Source: Pseudoscleropodium purum
Taxonomy: Eukaryota > Streptophyta > Bryopsida > Hypnales > Brachytheciaceae
Direction: 5' to 3'
Length of the DNA stretch: 64,000 bases
NCBI GenBank assembly: GCA_963969395.1
Contig: OZ017802.1
Span: 8,000,501 to 8,064,500 of the forward strand
Shown: positions 24,355-35,778 of the stretch, piece after piece
Numbering within the stretch: position 1 is the stretch's first letter
Layout of the letters: the number at the start of each line of letters is the position of its first letter
Position numbers and translations under genes: made by a program
The notes under the pieces: model-generated
What the model saw: the letters and a program-made list of their open reading frames with translations, nothing else
Told to the model about the DNA's origin: nothing
Databases searched by the model: none

Positions 24355-26216
24355 CCAATCGGGACGCATATTGTAGATGGCCTAGTTGGTCAGTTTTTGC
24401 GATTTTGAATATGTCATTTTGAGGCGTTTGTTTGTGTTTTGTGTGGGATTTTTGTGTTATTTGTTGACCAATTTGGTCTTATTTAGGGGTGTTTGAATGG
24501 CATGATTTTTATTTCCAAGTGGTTTTTTTTGAAGAGGTTGTTGATCTGGTCGGGTCGGATGAGTTTGGAGGCTAAAGTTACTAACCGAATTGGAGTTTTG
24601 TTGTGTGTTAAATGGAAGATGGCTGAATGGAAGTCTAGGCAGTGATGAGTTTTGTGGTTTACATCCAGATGGATGTTTGTTTGTTTGTGGGTAGTTGCCA
24701 ATTCGGTTAGTGAACTTGCAGGTGGTTGTGCTGCCAAGTTGGTTGAGGAACCGTTGGACTGTGTTATTTAGGGGGTCATTCCGATTTGGTTTGCACCCAG
24801 TGTTGAAGAGTGTCCACTGCGAGTCCCAGTCCAAGTTGGCTGTGTATGTTTCTGTGGTTGTTTTGGTGTGGACGTGATTTTGTGAGAATGTGTGCTTGTT
24901 TGTGCGAGTCCCAATTTGGAAACTGAGGTGGTCGAGGTGAAGAGTCAGTCCTAGTCGAAGAAGTTGGTTGTGTAGAGAGTGTGCTGTGCAGGAAGAGTTC
25001 GGTGAAGTGTGAAGGATGAGTCCAAGTGGAAGAATCAGGATGAAGTAAAGAATGCTTGATTTATGGTTGAGTGGGGTGGCAAGATTAACAAGTGATAGCA
25101 ATTCCTATTTGGAGAGAGTGAATTTGCAGAAGGTTGAAGTGAAAATTCCGAGTAGATAAGAATGGAGTCAAGTTGGAGATCAGCAGAAAGGACTTAGAGG
25201 TTTTTAGAGCAGCGGAAATAGTTCAAGTCGGAAATTTTTAAGCTGTGAGCTCAAGTCTTTGTAAATGGTGATATTTTCACCAATTCGGCAATATGAAGAA
25301 TTAATTGTCAAATTGGTGTTCTGCGTGTATGGGAGATGTTGTGCAGCGAGTTAGGAATGTATTGATGTAGTGTGTGTGATTTATCTGGGCCTATTTGGAG
25401 TATTTTTTATTGTTTTTATTGTTGTATGAATCCAAGTTGGAAGTTGAAAGCCTGATCTGTGATGTTGTTTATAAATCCGAATTGGAATTCAGGAGTGAAA
25501 TGGTGAATTTTGATCACAGAACCAATGGGAAGTTGATTGGTGTGTCGTTGTAGTTTGCCGAGTTGGTCTGTGAGTTCAATTTGCTGTGAAGTTGCCAAGT
25601 CGGGAAGTGTGGTAGCTGAAGTTACATGATTAGCATGCGTGTGAGAAGTGTTCTGTGAGTAAGCTAAGAAAAGAAAGTATTTTAAAAATGGAGAGTAAGG
25701 AAATTCCCAAGTCGGATAAAAAGGGATGCAAGTTCTGTCAATGTCAAAATTACGAAAAACGGAAGTGTGAAACTGAGAAACAAAGCTCCAATTTGGTGAG
25801 AGAAGTAGCAGTTGTGAAAGTGTCAGTTGACAGAACGAAGTTGGTTGAGAAAGCACAACAATAATTGCCCAGTCCGAATCGGAGAAAAGAGGCCGCAGCC
25901 CGATAGCCAAGTTGGAGTGAGAGAAAAGTTGCAGTGAAGAAGCTGAATAGGGAAAGACTGGGACCGAAAGGAAAAGAGAATGCTGGATCCAATTTGGGAG
26001 ATAAGCATGAATTAAAAATATATATATATATAAGAAAGAATGAAAATTTAAAAATGATAAAAATTAGTTTAGGTAATTAAAGTAATTGAAATAGAAATCG
26101 AAACTGAAGTCTATGCTTGGTGTTTGTTTAGGTCAATTAGATATAATTAGAAGCGATCCTATTTAATAACCTCCCTTGGAACGAACTTAACTATTAGTTG
26201 AATAAATCCAAGTTGG
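24355..26216. repeat. Array of the near-palindromic 9-mer CCRANTYGG
   Basis: About 20 matches to CCRANTYGG occur in 1.86 kb. They include 24355, 24468, 24585, 24698, 24734, 24781, 24831, 24911, 25280, 25432, 25478, 25558, 25595, 25707, 25788, 25874, 25907, 25989 and 26208 (one or two read CAATCGG or CCGATTTGG). They fall in all three phases, so this is not codon use, and the spacing is irregular (about 33-220 bp). The minus-strand open frames here (24457-25101, 25416-25910) are low-complexity and not convincing proteins. TGGTATCAACGC at 26214 resembles an initiator-Met tRNA primer site (10 of 12), so this could be a long terminal repeat, but no paired copy is in view. Confidence 0.7.
26018..26033. 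repeat. (TA)n microsatellite
   Basis: An uninterrupted TA run of about 16 bp. Confidence 0.85.
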
Positions 26217-26218
26217 TA

Positions 26219-26943
26219 TCAACGCAGTCTACACATATCAAAAATTATGAGCCATTTGAGAGATGCATATACAACACAAGAGAAGGACATGCAACTAGAC
26301 ACTAGTAGGAGCCTATGTTTTTTCTTATGTTTCAATGTGACAAGCACATTCTGAAGAACATAAAGGTGATGATGTTGTTTTGGTTGGGGGAGGCTAAATT
26401 GAGGAGTACGTATCATTAAACATGCTGACAATACAGTTAGAACAAGGTGATGTTGTTTGTTGCAGGAATGTTGAAAGGAACATGATAGAGAACATGGTTG
26501 CGTATTTTGAAATGTCCATAGAAACACAACATTGCCATGTTGGCAGTGAGGGGCTTTTCCAATGCAAGTAACTTGGGGAAAAAGCAAGTGGGATCAAATT
26601 AAACGTTGCCCTAAAATGGAAAACAAAAACAAAAGGTAGGTCCTTCCTATACATTTCATGATACATGTATGGAGGGATGTTGAAGTTGTACTTCTATAGC
26701 ATTTTCATGATTAGTGCATATATATATAACAAATAGCTTAAAGAAGAATGAAAGAGTCTTATAATATAGAGTATTTGAATGTAATTTTATTTTTAGATGT
26801 GAATTAGTGGCTACACAGAACACATGGAAGGAAACTAACTTTTTGTTCAAATTAAGCATATTTGGTGGAGGAGAATATTTCCAATGGACAATTTTTTTAA
26901 GTTTTATATCATTGAATTTGAGATGATTATTGTAATTAGTAGT
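26219..26943. other. Intergenic DNA, nothing recognised
   Basis: Short minus-strand frames at 26219-26859 have no family features, and no boundary was seen. Confidence 0.35.
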
Positions 26944-27429
26944 TTAAGCGCTAAAGGGCCACTGTCCCTCTGGGAGACAGATGGAATCTTAGTCAAGTAC
27001 CTATAGGTTCTTTTTTTCCATAATTTGCAGACCTATTTTTTTAACATTGATAATTTCATTATGTATAGGGGAAATTTTTTTCTTTTGGATTGGTGCTTAG
27101 GAAAAAAAGTTATGCCCAAATAAATTGAAAAGAGGGAATAGGTGGTAGCTACTTTATATTTTGAAATATAAATTTATTATTTTCTAAAAATTTTTAGCTC
27201 ACAAATTAAATTTTTGTATATATACAAAGCTTGGGTTCATATTATTTGGATTTTCTATGAAGAAGTTTTGGTCCATCTAGCTCTTTGGGCAATTAGAGCA
27301 TGATTTTCAAAAAATAGATTGTGGAATGCATAAGTGAATGCAATTTCTACAATTTTTCTAATAATATAGTTTGGTTTGGTTTATCTCATGAACTAAAACA
27401 ATCTCCCCATTGGGTTGATTGCATTTTAA

Positions 27430-28608
27430 TCCCAAAAAGACAAAAGCCTTTTCTTTGCTAAAAAACACTCTAAACTTCCATTTCTATAACAAAAGGTAAA
27501 AGATTCTGAAAACTATTTTTTGTGCACATGTAACCATAGGATCTTACATTCTTACACCTAACTAGTATGAAAATGCGTGGAAAAAAATTTCAAAATTTGT
27601 GAATGCCCAGATTGCATAATATGAGCGTTTCAAGTAGAAAAAACAAGTTATTTAGCACATTGTGGGACAAGATTTTTTGGCTTCAAACATTTTTAAGTTT
27701 CATTTTTTGCACTATGGAGTTCTATGCTTTAAATCTTTATGGTATAAAATAGAGTTGAAAGTTTAGGAAAAATCCTAAATATAAAAAGAAAACTTAATTT
27801 TTATTCTTTAAAAAATTGTTAAGTAAAAGTAAATAAGACACAAAAAGAAAATCTCAATTATTAATAGCTCAAGAATGGAATTAAAATGCACCATTAAAGA
27901 AGATTTGAGGCTTGTAAAGGGCCATTTTGGGCCTATTTCCGTCATTGTTCCCCCCACAGCAAAGGGTACGAAGATTGTTAGAAAAAAAAATATTAAAAAA
28001 AAAAAAGTTCTTGAAATGCAAAAAAATGTTGAAAAAAATTTTCAATTCTTTTTTTTGAAAGTGACATAGTACTCTCGCAACCATGTCGAACTGCACTACT
28101 AGCAACATTCTCAACACGTTCACAACGTTTTCAAGCCATGATAACTATCAGTCTCTTGTTAGCCTCAAAAATCCTCTGATGTAATTCCAATGATGAGAGT
28201 ATTCTAGCAAGCAAGATAAACCATGTGGACCTTTTCTTTTTGAAAAAATATAAAAATTGCATTCAAAAATGAATCCTACAAGTTATTTTTTGAAGAAAAT
28301 GCTCTAATTGCTCAAAAAACAGGATTGTTTGTAACTTTCACATAAAAAATCCAAATAGAATGAACCAAAGTTGTATATGTACACAAAAATAATATGTATG
28401 AGGGAATTTTTTTTTTTTATTTTTTAATTTTTTTGTTGCCTCCCGTCCCCTATTATGAACTTATTTGGGCATAACTTTTTCTCCCACGAAGCTAATCCAT
28501 TTTTGCATCTTCAAAAAAAAATTTTAGAAAAGAAGAAAAAAATTTGAGCTTGTAGGTACCTATCCAAAATCTCATTTGTCTCCTTAAGGGATAGTGGTCC
28601 TTCAAGTG
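27430..28608 (+). mobile_element. TTAA-flanked element, inner copy
   Basis: It begins TCCCAAAAAGACAAAAGCC after TTAA (27426-27429). It ends AGTGGTCCTTCAAGTG before TTAA (28609-28612). It is 1179 bp because a 290-bp family-B element lies inside it (27892-28181); without that it is about 890 bp, like its relatives. The target was the TTAA within GCATTTTAATTCC of the outer copy, and that TTAA is now present on both sides, so the duplication is seen directly. Confidence 0.85.
27892..28181 (-). mobile_element. Small inverted-repeat element family B, copy 3 (innermost)
   Basis: The ends are CATTAAAGAAGATTTGAGGC and, inverted, CATCAGAGGATTTTTGAGGC. It interrupts the TTAA-element sequence ATGCAC|TAATCCCAATG, whose intact form is seen at about 16247-16263 and 39181-39197. 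The interior on the minus strand parallels the copies at 23718 and 63672. The two opposite-strand frames at 27875-28123 are composition artefacts of A/T runs. Confidence 0.75.
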
Positions 28609-29010
28609 TTAATTCCATTTTAGATATACTATTAATTTGGATTAAATTTCTACCTCATACCTACTTCTATATTGAATAATAATCAAATGTATAAAAATTT
28701 AATGTTTTTGAATTAATTTTTTTTTCTAAAAATCTTGCTAAATTCTATACCATAAAGATTATTAACTCAAAACTTAGTACTACACAAAATTAAAATTACA
28801 AATGTTCAAAGTCAAATAAGCTAATCCCGCAATGTGTAGACTATAGAGAAAATTGTTTTCTCCATAGTAAATGCAAATATTTTGCAGAATGAATATCCAT
28901 GAATTTTGAAATTTTATCCACACATTCACATATTAATTAGGTGTGAGATCCAATAGTTGCATGTGAAAAAAAAAATTCTTTTTGTTACATTTTAAAGTAA
29001 AAGAAATCCT

Positions 29011-32000
29011 AAAGTACTCACTATTTTAATTAGTTATTTTTAAGAGTGATGTGTTCTTAAAGTGTTGCTTCAACATTGAACATTTGATTTTGATGATGAA
29101 TGATTATGATTTTTCAATTCAACATCTTATGCAAAGGTGTTCATTGCAAATCTTCATTTTCTATTGTTGAGGGCTCTTTTAAATTAGCGTGATGTGAAAT
29201 ACATCTTACAGGGAAAATCACAATAGATATTTGATTTCACAAGATATATAATACATTTAAAGAAATTGAGAAAATTCTTAGAGCTTACAATTTTAATTGG
29301 GACCAACATTTTGGATTTGACATAGGACAAGAAGATTGATAGAAAGACTACAAATGACTTGCACACATTAGCAAGGGCTTAAGATTTGATTGCAAGTGAA
29401 TTTATAGAAATTCTTAGGGGCTAAGATAAAACAATGATCACATGTAAAAAAAATAGGTGAAAGCAAACCATATAGCATTTTTTTTTCCAAAAAGGGCACT
29501 TACATTGGCATTTGAGTAATATGGTGTCCAAAGAGGATGAAGTGGCATGCCACATCAACATGCTTCAATGCCATTTTAGAATTTTAACATTGTCATAATA
29601 GACATCAGAACCTAAGATGTCCTATGTTGCATATAAATGTTTTTAGTGATATCAATAGAAACGTTTGTGAGTCTTCAAGTTGGTACTTGGAACTCTAGAT
29701 TTATTTTTTGCAAATGTTTTATAACATTTAGCGAATATTTATGTAATTATGCATGAATTATAGTAATTGAGTGAAATTAATAGCAATTCCTGCCAATGAA
29801 GTTAGAAGTTTTCTTAGAAGTAGGAAATATGTTTTTCAACATGTTTCTATATTTTAAAATCTTAGTTGAGAGATTGTGAGGGTAAATTAGTAATTTTGAG
29901 TGAAAGTGAGGATGTGAGAGTTAGTCAAACCTAGTGTCTTGTCTATATAACAAACGACTACTACAAGGTGTATGTGACAATCTAGCTAAGTGTCATAGTC
30001 TATTTTAGGTCTAGAGAGTCCAATAGTTTGTAGAATCTAATTCGTAAAGAATTTGGATTAATTATATTGGTCTTCCAAGTAACTGCTAAATATCAACCAA
30101 AATCAAGAATAGATGGAGGAAGAGGAGGTTGGAGCTTATAGAGAGTTGCTTTTAAAGTAAAAGCATGACAAGAGATCAATAGAGAAGCCAATCATCCACG
30201 AGTGACCCCGATATCATAATGATTTTTTTCTCAGGTGGAAATTATTAAGGAATTGTTAATTTTAGCATCTTCATGAATAATGAAATTAGAGGTTTGATTT
30301 TGCCTTAAGGTTTTTGGAATTTCCTAAAGGTTGCCCAAAAAGTTTTGAGATTTTACAAACTTCCATAATGACTCTATGGGAAGTCAACTACGTTTGAAGC
30401 TGCTAGTAAATTCATAGAAATTATTTAAAGTATAGTAAAATCCCACTAAAAATTAGGATAGTATTTTGTATGCTAATAAAGCACTTTGTCAAGTTTGAAG
30501 ACTTTTAAATAAGTAGAAGTTCTAGAATCAACAATGACATTGGATTTTTGTAAGAAATTACAACATGGTGGCAAGTTGACCAATGATCCAGGAGCTAACG
30601 GTGTCCAATTAGTGCAAAGAAGGGGTCTTTATTACTTTCTTGAACCTTCTAAACAACCTTAGCCACTTAATTTCTTCAAAAACCACGAATTTCAAAAGTT
30701 AGAATTTTCACTTTTCTTTGGAGTTATTGTGAGTGTTTTTTACGCTAAAAAACAGCTTAGGAAAAGGGGGTGGAGGTTACCCTTACTAATTTGGATTTTT
30801 TGAATGCAATGGCACAATTGGTTTTGTGTGTTGAGTTATTCCCTAAAAGATAGAAAAGGTAAACTCATAGTTTGACTTTTTTAGCGTAAATTGTGGTAAG
30901 CAATGTCCGGGAAGAACCGGCAATTAGTTCATTCTTAGTCGGTGCCTTTGGGAAAATAACCAGTTGGAGTGTGAAAATGGAGGATGGAAAACCAGACAAA
31001 ACATTGGTAGGATTGGCAACCTACTGATGTGCAAAAATAAATAGGGGCTATTTAGCCACCACTTCTATAAAATTGTGTGATCTTAGCCGCTTGCAATTTA
31101 GAATTTAAGGCTAATACCCGGATTACTAGAGGTGGGTATCTTCTTGGACAAGGTGGACACTATTTTTTCTTAAATTGACTTTCAAGATGTATACAAAGAT
31201 TGAGGCTTTGTCTAGTATATGAATATTTCTTATTGTAGAGGTGGCTTGGTGGTAGAGCAAGAGTATTACATAGTTTTGGGAGTAATCATAAAGAAGTTGT
31301 CAAGTTTTTTGTAGAAGCTACATTTCTTGAAAATGAAGATTTTCACTAATTCTTTGTGGTATTACAAATTGATATTTATTTGTGCCTATCACTTAGAATT
31401 GTCATAGTTATCTAGTTGTATTTAGGATTGTTTGGCACCATTACTAGTTGCTTGCTTACTACACTACAATTAGTGATGATGTTTGAGGGTTGATATCAAA
31501 GTTGGATTTGGGCACCATGACAAATAACATCAATGATATGCAAGTTTTACAAGTAATCCGTGTAAAACTTGCATATCAATATTCAAGCTATATTGAATCA
31601 AGTTATTGCATCAACCAAGAAATCTTACTCATTGACATCAAGTTGCAAATACTTTGATCAATAAAGAGTTGATAAATTTGAGACATGTGAGAACAATACC
31701 TACATAAATAACAATCACAATAGTTTTGAACCTAATTGCCATGAAAAATAGATTATTTCCAACTTATATGGAGGATGTATTGCAACCTTTATAAATTTGA
31801 AGTTAAAGGAAATTGGCCGGTGAGAATTTGATACTAGAGGAAATAAATTGAAAATTTTCGATAAGGAGAGGATGCAATTGGTGTCTCTAGGAAAAAAATC
31901 AGTCCCTTTATAAAGAGGAGGAAAATTACTGGGGCAACTCAAAAAACTTCACAAACACTGGTGGTAAGTTAAAGTCAAATTCCTAAATATCTTGGGAAAC

Positions 32001-32300
32001 ATCTAAGATTTGATTTGATTAGATTTCCAAATCTTGACTTAAAAAGTCAATTTAGACTTACAAAGGTTATTTAAAAGTTGACTTTAGGTTAAATACAAAA
32101 TATTTAGAGTTAATTAGGATTTGATTCCACAAAATCTTTCAAAAGTCAACGAATTTGATTTAGGCATTATTCCTAGGGCTAATTAAGGCTTTTGAGGAAC
32201 TTACTTGAGAACCTTCTTTTTGATTAAACAAAGATTTGTTGGACAAATATCTTAGGGTAGATTAGGATAGTTTAAGAATTTTTCTTAGGTAGAAAACAAA
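29011..32300. other. Intergenic DNA, no gene recognised
   Basis: There is a perfect 16-bp inverted repeat at 31535-31577. The rest reads like decayed retroelement sequence without any gag, protease, reverse transcriptase or integrase motif that I could recover. No tRNA gene was seen. Confidence 0.35.
31535..31577. repeat. Perfect 16-bp inverted repeat, 11-nt loop
   Basis: GATATGCAAGTTTTAC (31535-31550) pairs exactly with GTAAAACTTGCATATC (31562-31577). There is no T-run directly after it and no gene beside it, so a terminator role is not supported. Confidence 0.9.
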
Positions 32301-32814
32301 ATATCTCGTGGTAAACAAGGAGGTGGGCCTTTCCCATAGGTATGTAAGGGGCCCCCTCCTTGTTTCTCGCACCCCATTCTATATTCATTTTCTTTGTACC
32401 AAAGCTCTGGCACATTTATCTTGTACCAACATTCTGTCGGGCAATTATGCTCTTGTGTACCGACACGCTGTCAGACACAAATATACTCTTGGTACACCAC
32501 CACTATTTGGGTGACCAAATTCCTGTTCAATTTCTTACTGTTTGTGTTAGTAAGGAGGTTTTAAGAATTTTGGGTTCTTTTAAAGCCAATCAATCTTTGC
32601 TAGCAAGTTGTGAGATTTTTAAGTCTTTTTAGTTGTTGTCTTCTAAAGTGTTGGGAGTTGGATTCCCAAACTCATCTATTATAATATTGAAACAGATACT
32701 TAATTTAAGACTCTTAAGGTGGTGAAGCTAGTCTTTGCCAAATTGAAATTACAAGAAATTTAAACCCTTCAGCCAACCCAATTTGATAATTGAGCCGACC
32801 AGGGTCTTACTGGG

Positions 32815-33215
32815 TCCTATTGGGTCCTATTGGGGTATACTACCGGGTATCGGGGGGTTGCTCTACCAAGTATCGGAGGGTTTGCTCTGCCGGGTGTCGA
32901 GGGTTCCGCCCACTCACGCCCTTGACGGGTTTCGGGGGGTCTGCTCTGACGAGTACGAGGGGTTTCGCCCACTCACGCCCTGCCACATGGCAAGCGCTAG
33001 GTGCTCACTAAGAGAAGACTGGGTTCCGAGGGTGTATTGGGTACTCACTGAGTTCGGATTGGGTTCTGAGGGTGTACTGGGGTTCCGAGTGTACTCACTA
33101 GCTCTGAAGGTGTACTGGCTCGGCCCCGGTATTGTGCTGGCTGGGTTCCAAAGGTATACTAGAGCTCTAGGTTGTACTGGCATGGTTCTGGGGTGTACTA
33201 GAGGGCCATACAAGG
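32815..33215 (+). repeat. GC-rich diverged tandem repeats
   Basis: There are two repeat types. Between about 32865 and 32990 a ~60-bp unit occurs twice, with shared GGTxTGCTCTG and CGCCCACTCACGCCCT blocks. From about 33010 to 33215 a shorter unit built on GGGTTCxGAGGGTGTACTGG recurs about eight times with heavy divergence. The 150-158-codon open frames on both strands are explained by the repeat and have no family features. Related GTACCxAxxxTCTG text lies upstream at 32395-32510. Confidence 0.65.
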
Positions 33216-33534
33216 TACTGAGACTAGGTAAAGAGAGAAACTGGGAGTTGAAAATTTGAAACTTAAACAACATTGTGTGTAATGAAAAAATTCCAACGGA
33301 CAAGGCTGGGTTGTTGTTTGCCACTGCCAACAAACTTTTGAGTTTTTTGCACTTGGTGTACATCAATTCTCTCTTTGCATTCTAACTCAACTCACTCTCA
33401 TTGCATCTCTCAACTTCTAACAACCAAAACCAAATGATAAAAAACTAGGTGAAAAAAAAGACTAAGAAGAGATTAGCAATGGGAATACGACATCAAGGTG
33501 AGAATATTACTATTCATATTAGATACATGGGTTG

Positions 33535-33640
33535 TCATTTATTCCTTTCACTATTTATTTTATTATTTATTTTATTGATGTTATTTATTTTATTGTTTAT
33601 TTTATTGATGTTATTCCTTTTACTATTCATTTGTTTGGTA
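33535..33640 (+). repeat. TTATTTATTTTATTGATG minisatellite
   Basis: A T-rich unit of about 18-36 bp (TTATTTATTTTATTGATG) recurs two to three times with partial units around it. A 67-codon Leu/Phe-rich open frame crosses it and is a product of the repeat. Confidence 0.7.
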
Positions 33641-33659
33641 GTTAGTCATTAATTAGGGA

Positions 33660-34790
33660 TTCCATTTGAAATTAGATGGTTTAATGTTGTTTTGAATTCG
33701 TCTTATTAGGCCTAATAAGCCAAAAACAAAAAAACAAAACGTTAATTAATACTTCCAAAACAATTGAAGGAATTAATAATTAACCCAAATTTTGATTAAC
33801 AATTTGATTTGATTTGATTTAGTGGATTTAATTGTTTCAAGTATTTGAATAATTTTAAAAATAAAATTAGAGTTTATTCAAATTACTTAAAACAAGATAG
33901 TACAACCATTCAATCCAACCATATTACATAAAAGTGACTAAAATTAAAACCAATGGCTTAGACAATCATGGATGGCGAAGGGTATTATGAAACTATACAT
34001 CTAGTCATATGTGAAGATGGAACGATAGATTCCTTCAAGGAGGAGGTAAGTTTAATTCCCTTTAATTTTAATTGCAATTGAGTTAAAAGCTTTGAATTCA
34101 AATCAACATAGAAATTTAAGTAGTTAGAATTTCAGTAGCTATAGTTATTTAGAAGTAGTCCTAGAATATTAGAAGGAACCTAAAGAGTCTAGTAGAAATT
34201 AGATTAATAAAGAAGTTAGATTTTCAAACTTATTAAAATAAATTTTAAAAGAATAATTGAAGATATTCTTTAAAAATCACTAAAAAAATCTTTTAAAGAG
34301 AGAATCAAATAATGAATATTTTATAGATTCCAAATCTATCTCTACGATGGAAATTGCTTAATTTCCAAGATAATAAGGAGTGGATGAAATTTTGCTCCAT
34401 TTTGAATGAACTTTACCAAAATAGGTCAAAATTGGGATTCCTCTCAAAAGACTACTAGTTTAACTAATCAACAATCATAATTACAAATTTAGAATTATTT
34501 AGAAATAATTTACTATTTTAAAATAGTGGATGAAGTTTTTAGGATAGAAATAAGAGTAACTTTCGTTCATCGATAGTTTTCACTAAAAGTTGCAAAATTT
34601 GACGTACTTTACCATTTTGGAAAGAGTAAATCATTTTTTACAACTTAGCTTAAACAAGTATCATAAGTAGATTAGTTTTCACGTGTTTGTTTAGAAGTAA
34701 ACCCCTAAACAAGTGAGGTAGTTTTAAAACATACAATTAGATTAAAGAAAACATAAAAACAAAGTGTCCATTGCTTGAAAGGCCAAACAA
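33660..34790. other. AT-rich intergenic DNA, nothing recognised
   Basis: No gene, RNA gene or repeat boundary could be supported. Confidence 0.35.
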
Positions 34791-35719
34791 TACTATGTTT
34801 AGGAAACCCATTGAAAATCACTAATATTGCCGCTAGAACTTGTGTGCACATTTTTACTCTAGGGGTGGAGTCAAAAACACTTACAACGTCCTCTATGATG
34901 TCGAGATGTTTTTTGTGATGTCAACTAAGACATCTTTTGTAACATTTAGATGCTTTTTGCAAGACAACATCATGTTCATCATAGTACTTAGATCTAAAAT
35001 ACTATTTTTAATATAAAAAATTACATTTTAGATGTCCCATATAGTTTGTCTTCCCTCCTATCACCCCTTTGTATAAATAATTTGCCTTCTCATGTCAAAA
35101 TACTTATAATAAGGCTTTTTAAGTCATTCAATACTATTGCCAATATGGTGTATTGTGTACAATGTATGTTGTATAATGTACGGCATATTATATATGGTAT
35201 ATAATGTATGGCATATTGTGTATAGTATACAATATATGGTGTATAATGTATTGTATATGGCATACATCTAACCTAACATCAAAATTCATGTCTCAAGAAA
35301 CATCTCAAAAAATGTTTGGAGGTCAAAATCGATGTTGCTAAAAACAGTATTCAAATTCTTATAGACATCTAAACCGATATTACTAAAAACAGTATGAAAA
35401 TTTTCAAAAAACATGACGTCAATTGCAATGTCAATTGCCACTTCATTTTTAGGTCAAATGAAAAAAATTCCTATGTGGCATTGCCTACTTGCATCGCGCT
35501 TATGTCATTGCCACATGGCACACTTTGGGCACTTTTTTTAACCATGTTCATTGTGATGTTTCTATAAAAACATGGCATGTTTTTTCAAATTTTCTTGTGT
35601 TTTTTCCATGTCGATCTTGACGGATTTTTTTGTGCATCCACAATCCACATGCCAAATGTTTCACTAGACATTTGTACACATTACTATACATGTCCAACAA
35701 AACAACTTTCCTTCTAGTG
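34791..35719 (-). mobile_element. Decayed CACTA element related to 13860-15103
   Basis: The right end, read inverted from 35719, is CACTAGAAGGAAAGTTG. It runs parallel to the left end of the complete CACTA element, with shared order: TTGGACAT, AAxATGTC, AAATCCGT, AAAAAACATG and GTGCC. The left end is less certain: ACTATGTTTAGGAAACCC at about 34793 resembles the inverted right end CACTATAAGAAACCC. A tract of TATG/TATA repeats lies inside (35150-35275). No transposase frame. Confidence 0.55.
35150..35275. repeat. TGTATAATGTATGGCATAT-type simple repeat
   Basis: Imperfect short repeats of GTATAATGTATGG and CATATTGTGTATA follow each other for about 125 bp inside the decayed CACTA copy. Confidence 0.75.
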
Positions 35720-35778
35720 AGAGTGGTAATCTTAATAGAAAAGGTTCATTGAGAGGGTAGTAGTTCTAGCAATGGAGG

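Larger units (their letters stand above)
26948..29010 (-). mobile_element. TTAA-flanked element, outer copy split by a nested insertion
   Basis: TTAA (26944-26947) is followed by GCGCTAAAGGGCCACTGTCC, the right end of the family in inverse orientation. The inverse sequence continues to 27429, is interrupted by the inner element (27430-28608), and resumes at 28609 with TTAATTCCATTTTAGATA, exactly where it left off in the family alignment. It fades near 29010, where the expected terminal CCTTTAGGGGTTAA is degraded to something like AATCCTAAAGTACTC. The net element would be about 880 bp without the insert. Confidence 0.8.

Noticed and set aside
24457..25101. A 214-codon minus-strand frame
   Set aside because: It is Asn/Thr/Pro/Leu-rich with no domain. 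It runs through the CCRANTYGG array, where the motif falls in all three phases, so it is unlikely to be selected as protein.
26208..26226. Possible retrotransposon primer site TGGTATCAACGC
   Set aside because: Ten of twelve matches to the usual initiator-Met site, but there is no terminal CA before it, no paired long terminal repeat and no coding region after it.
32783..33366. Long frames on both strands (150-158 codons)
   Set aside because: They are explained by diverged GC-rich tandem repeats that lack stop codons; neither strand shows a recognisable domain.
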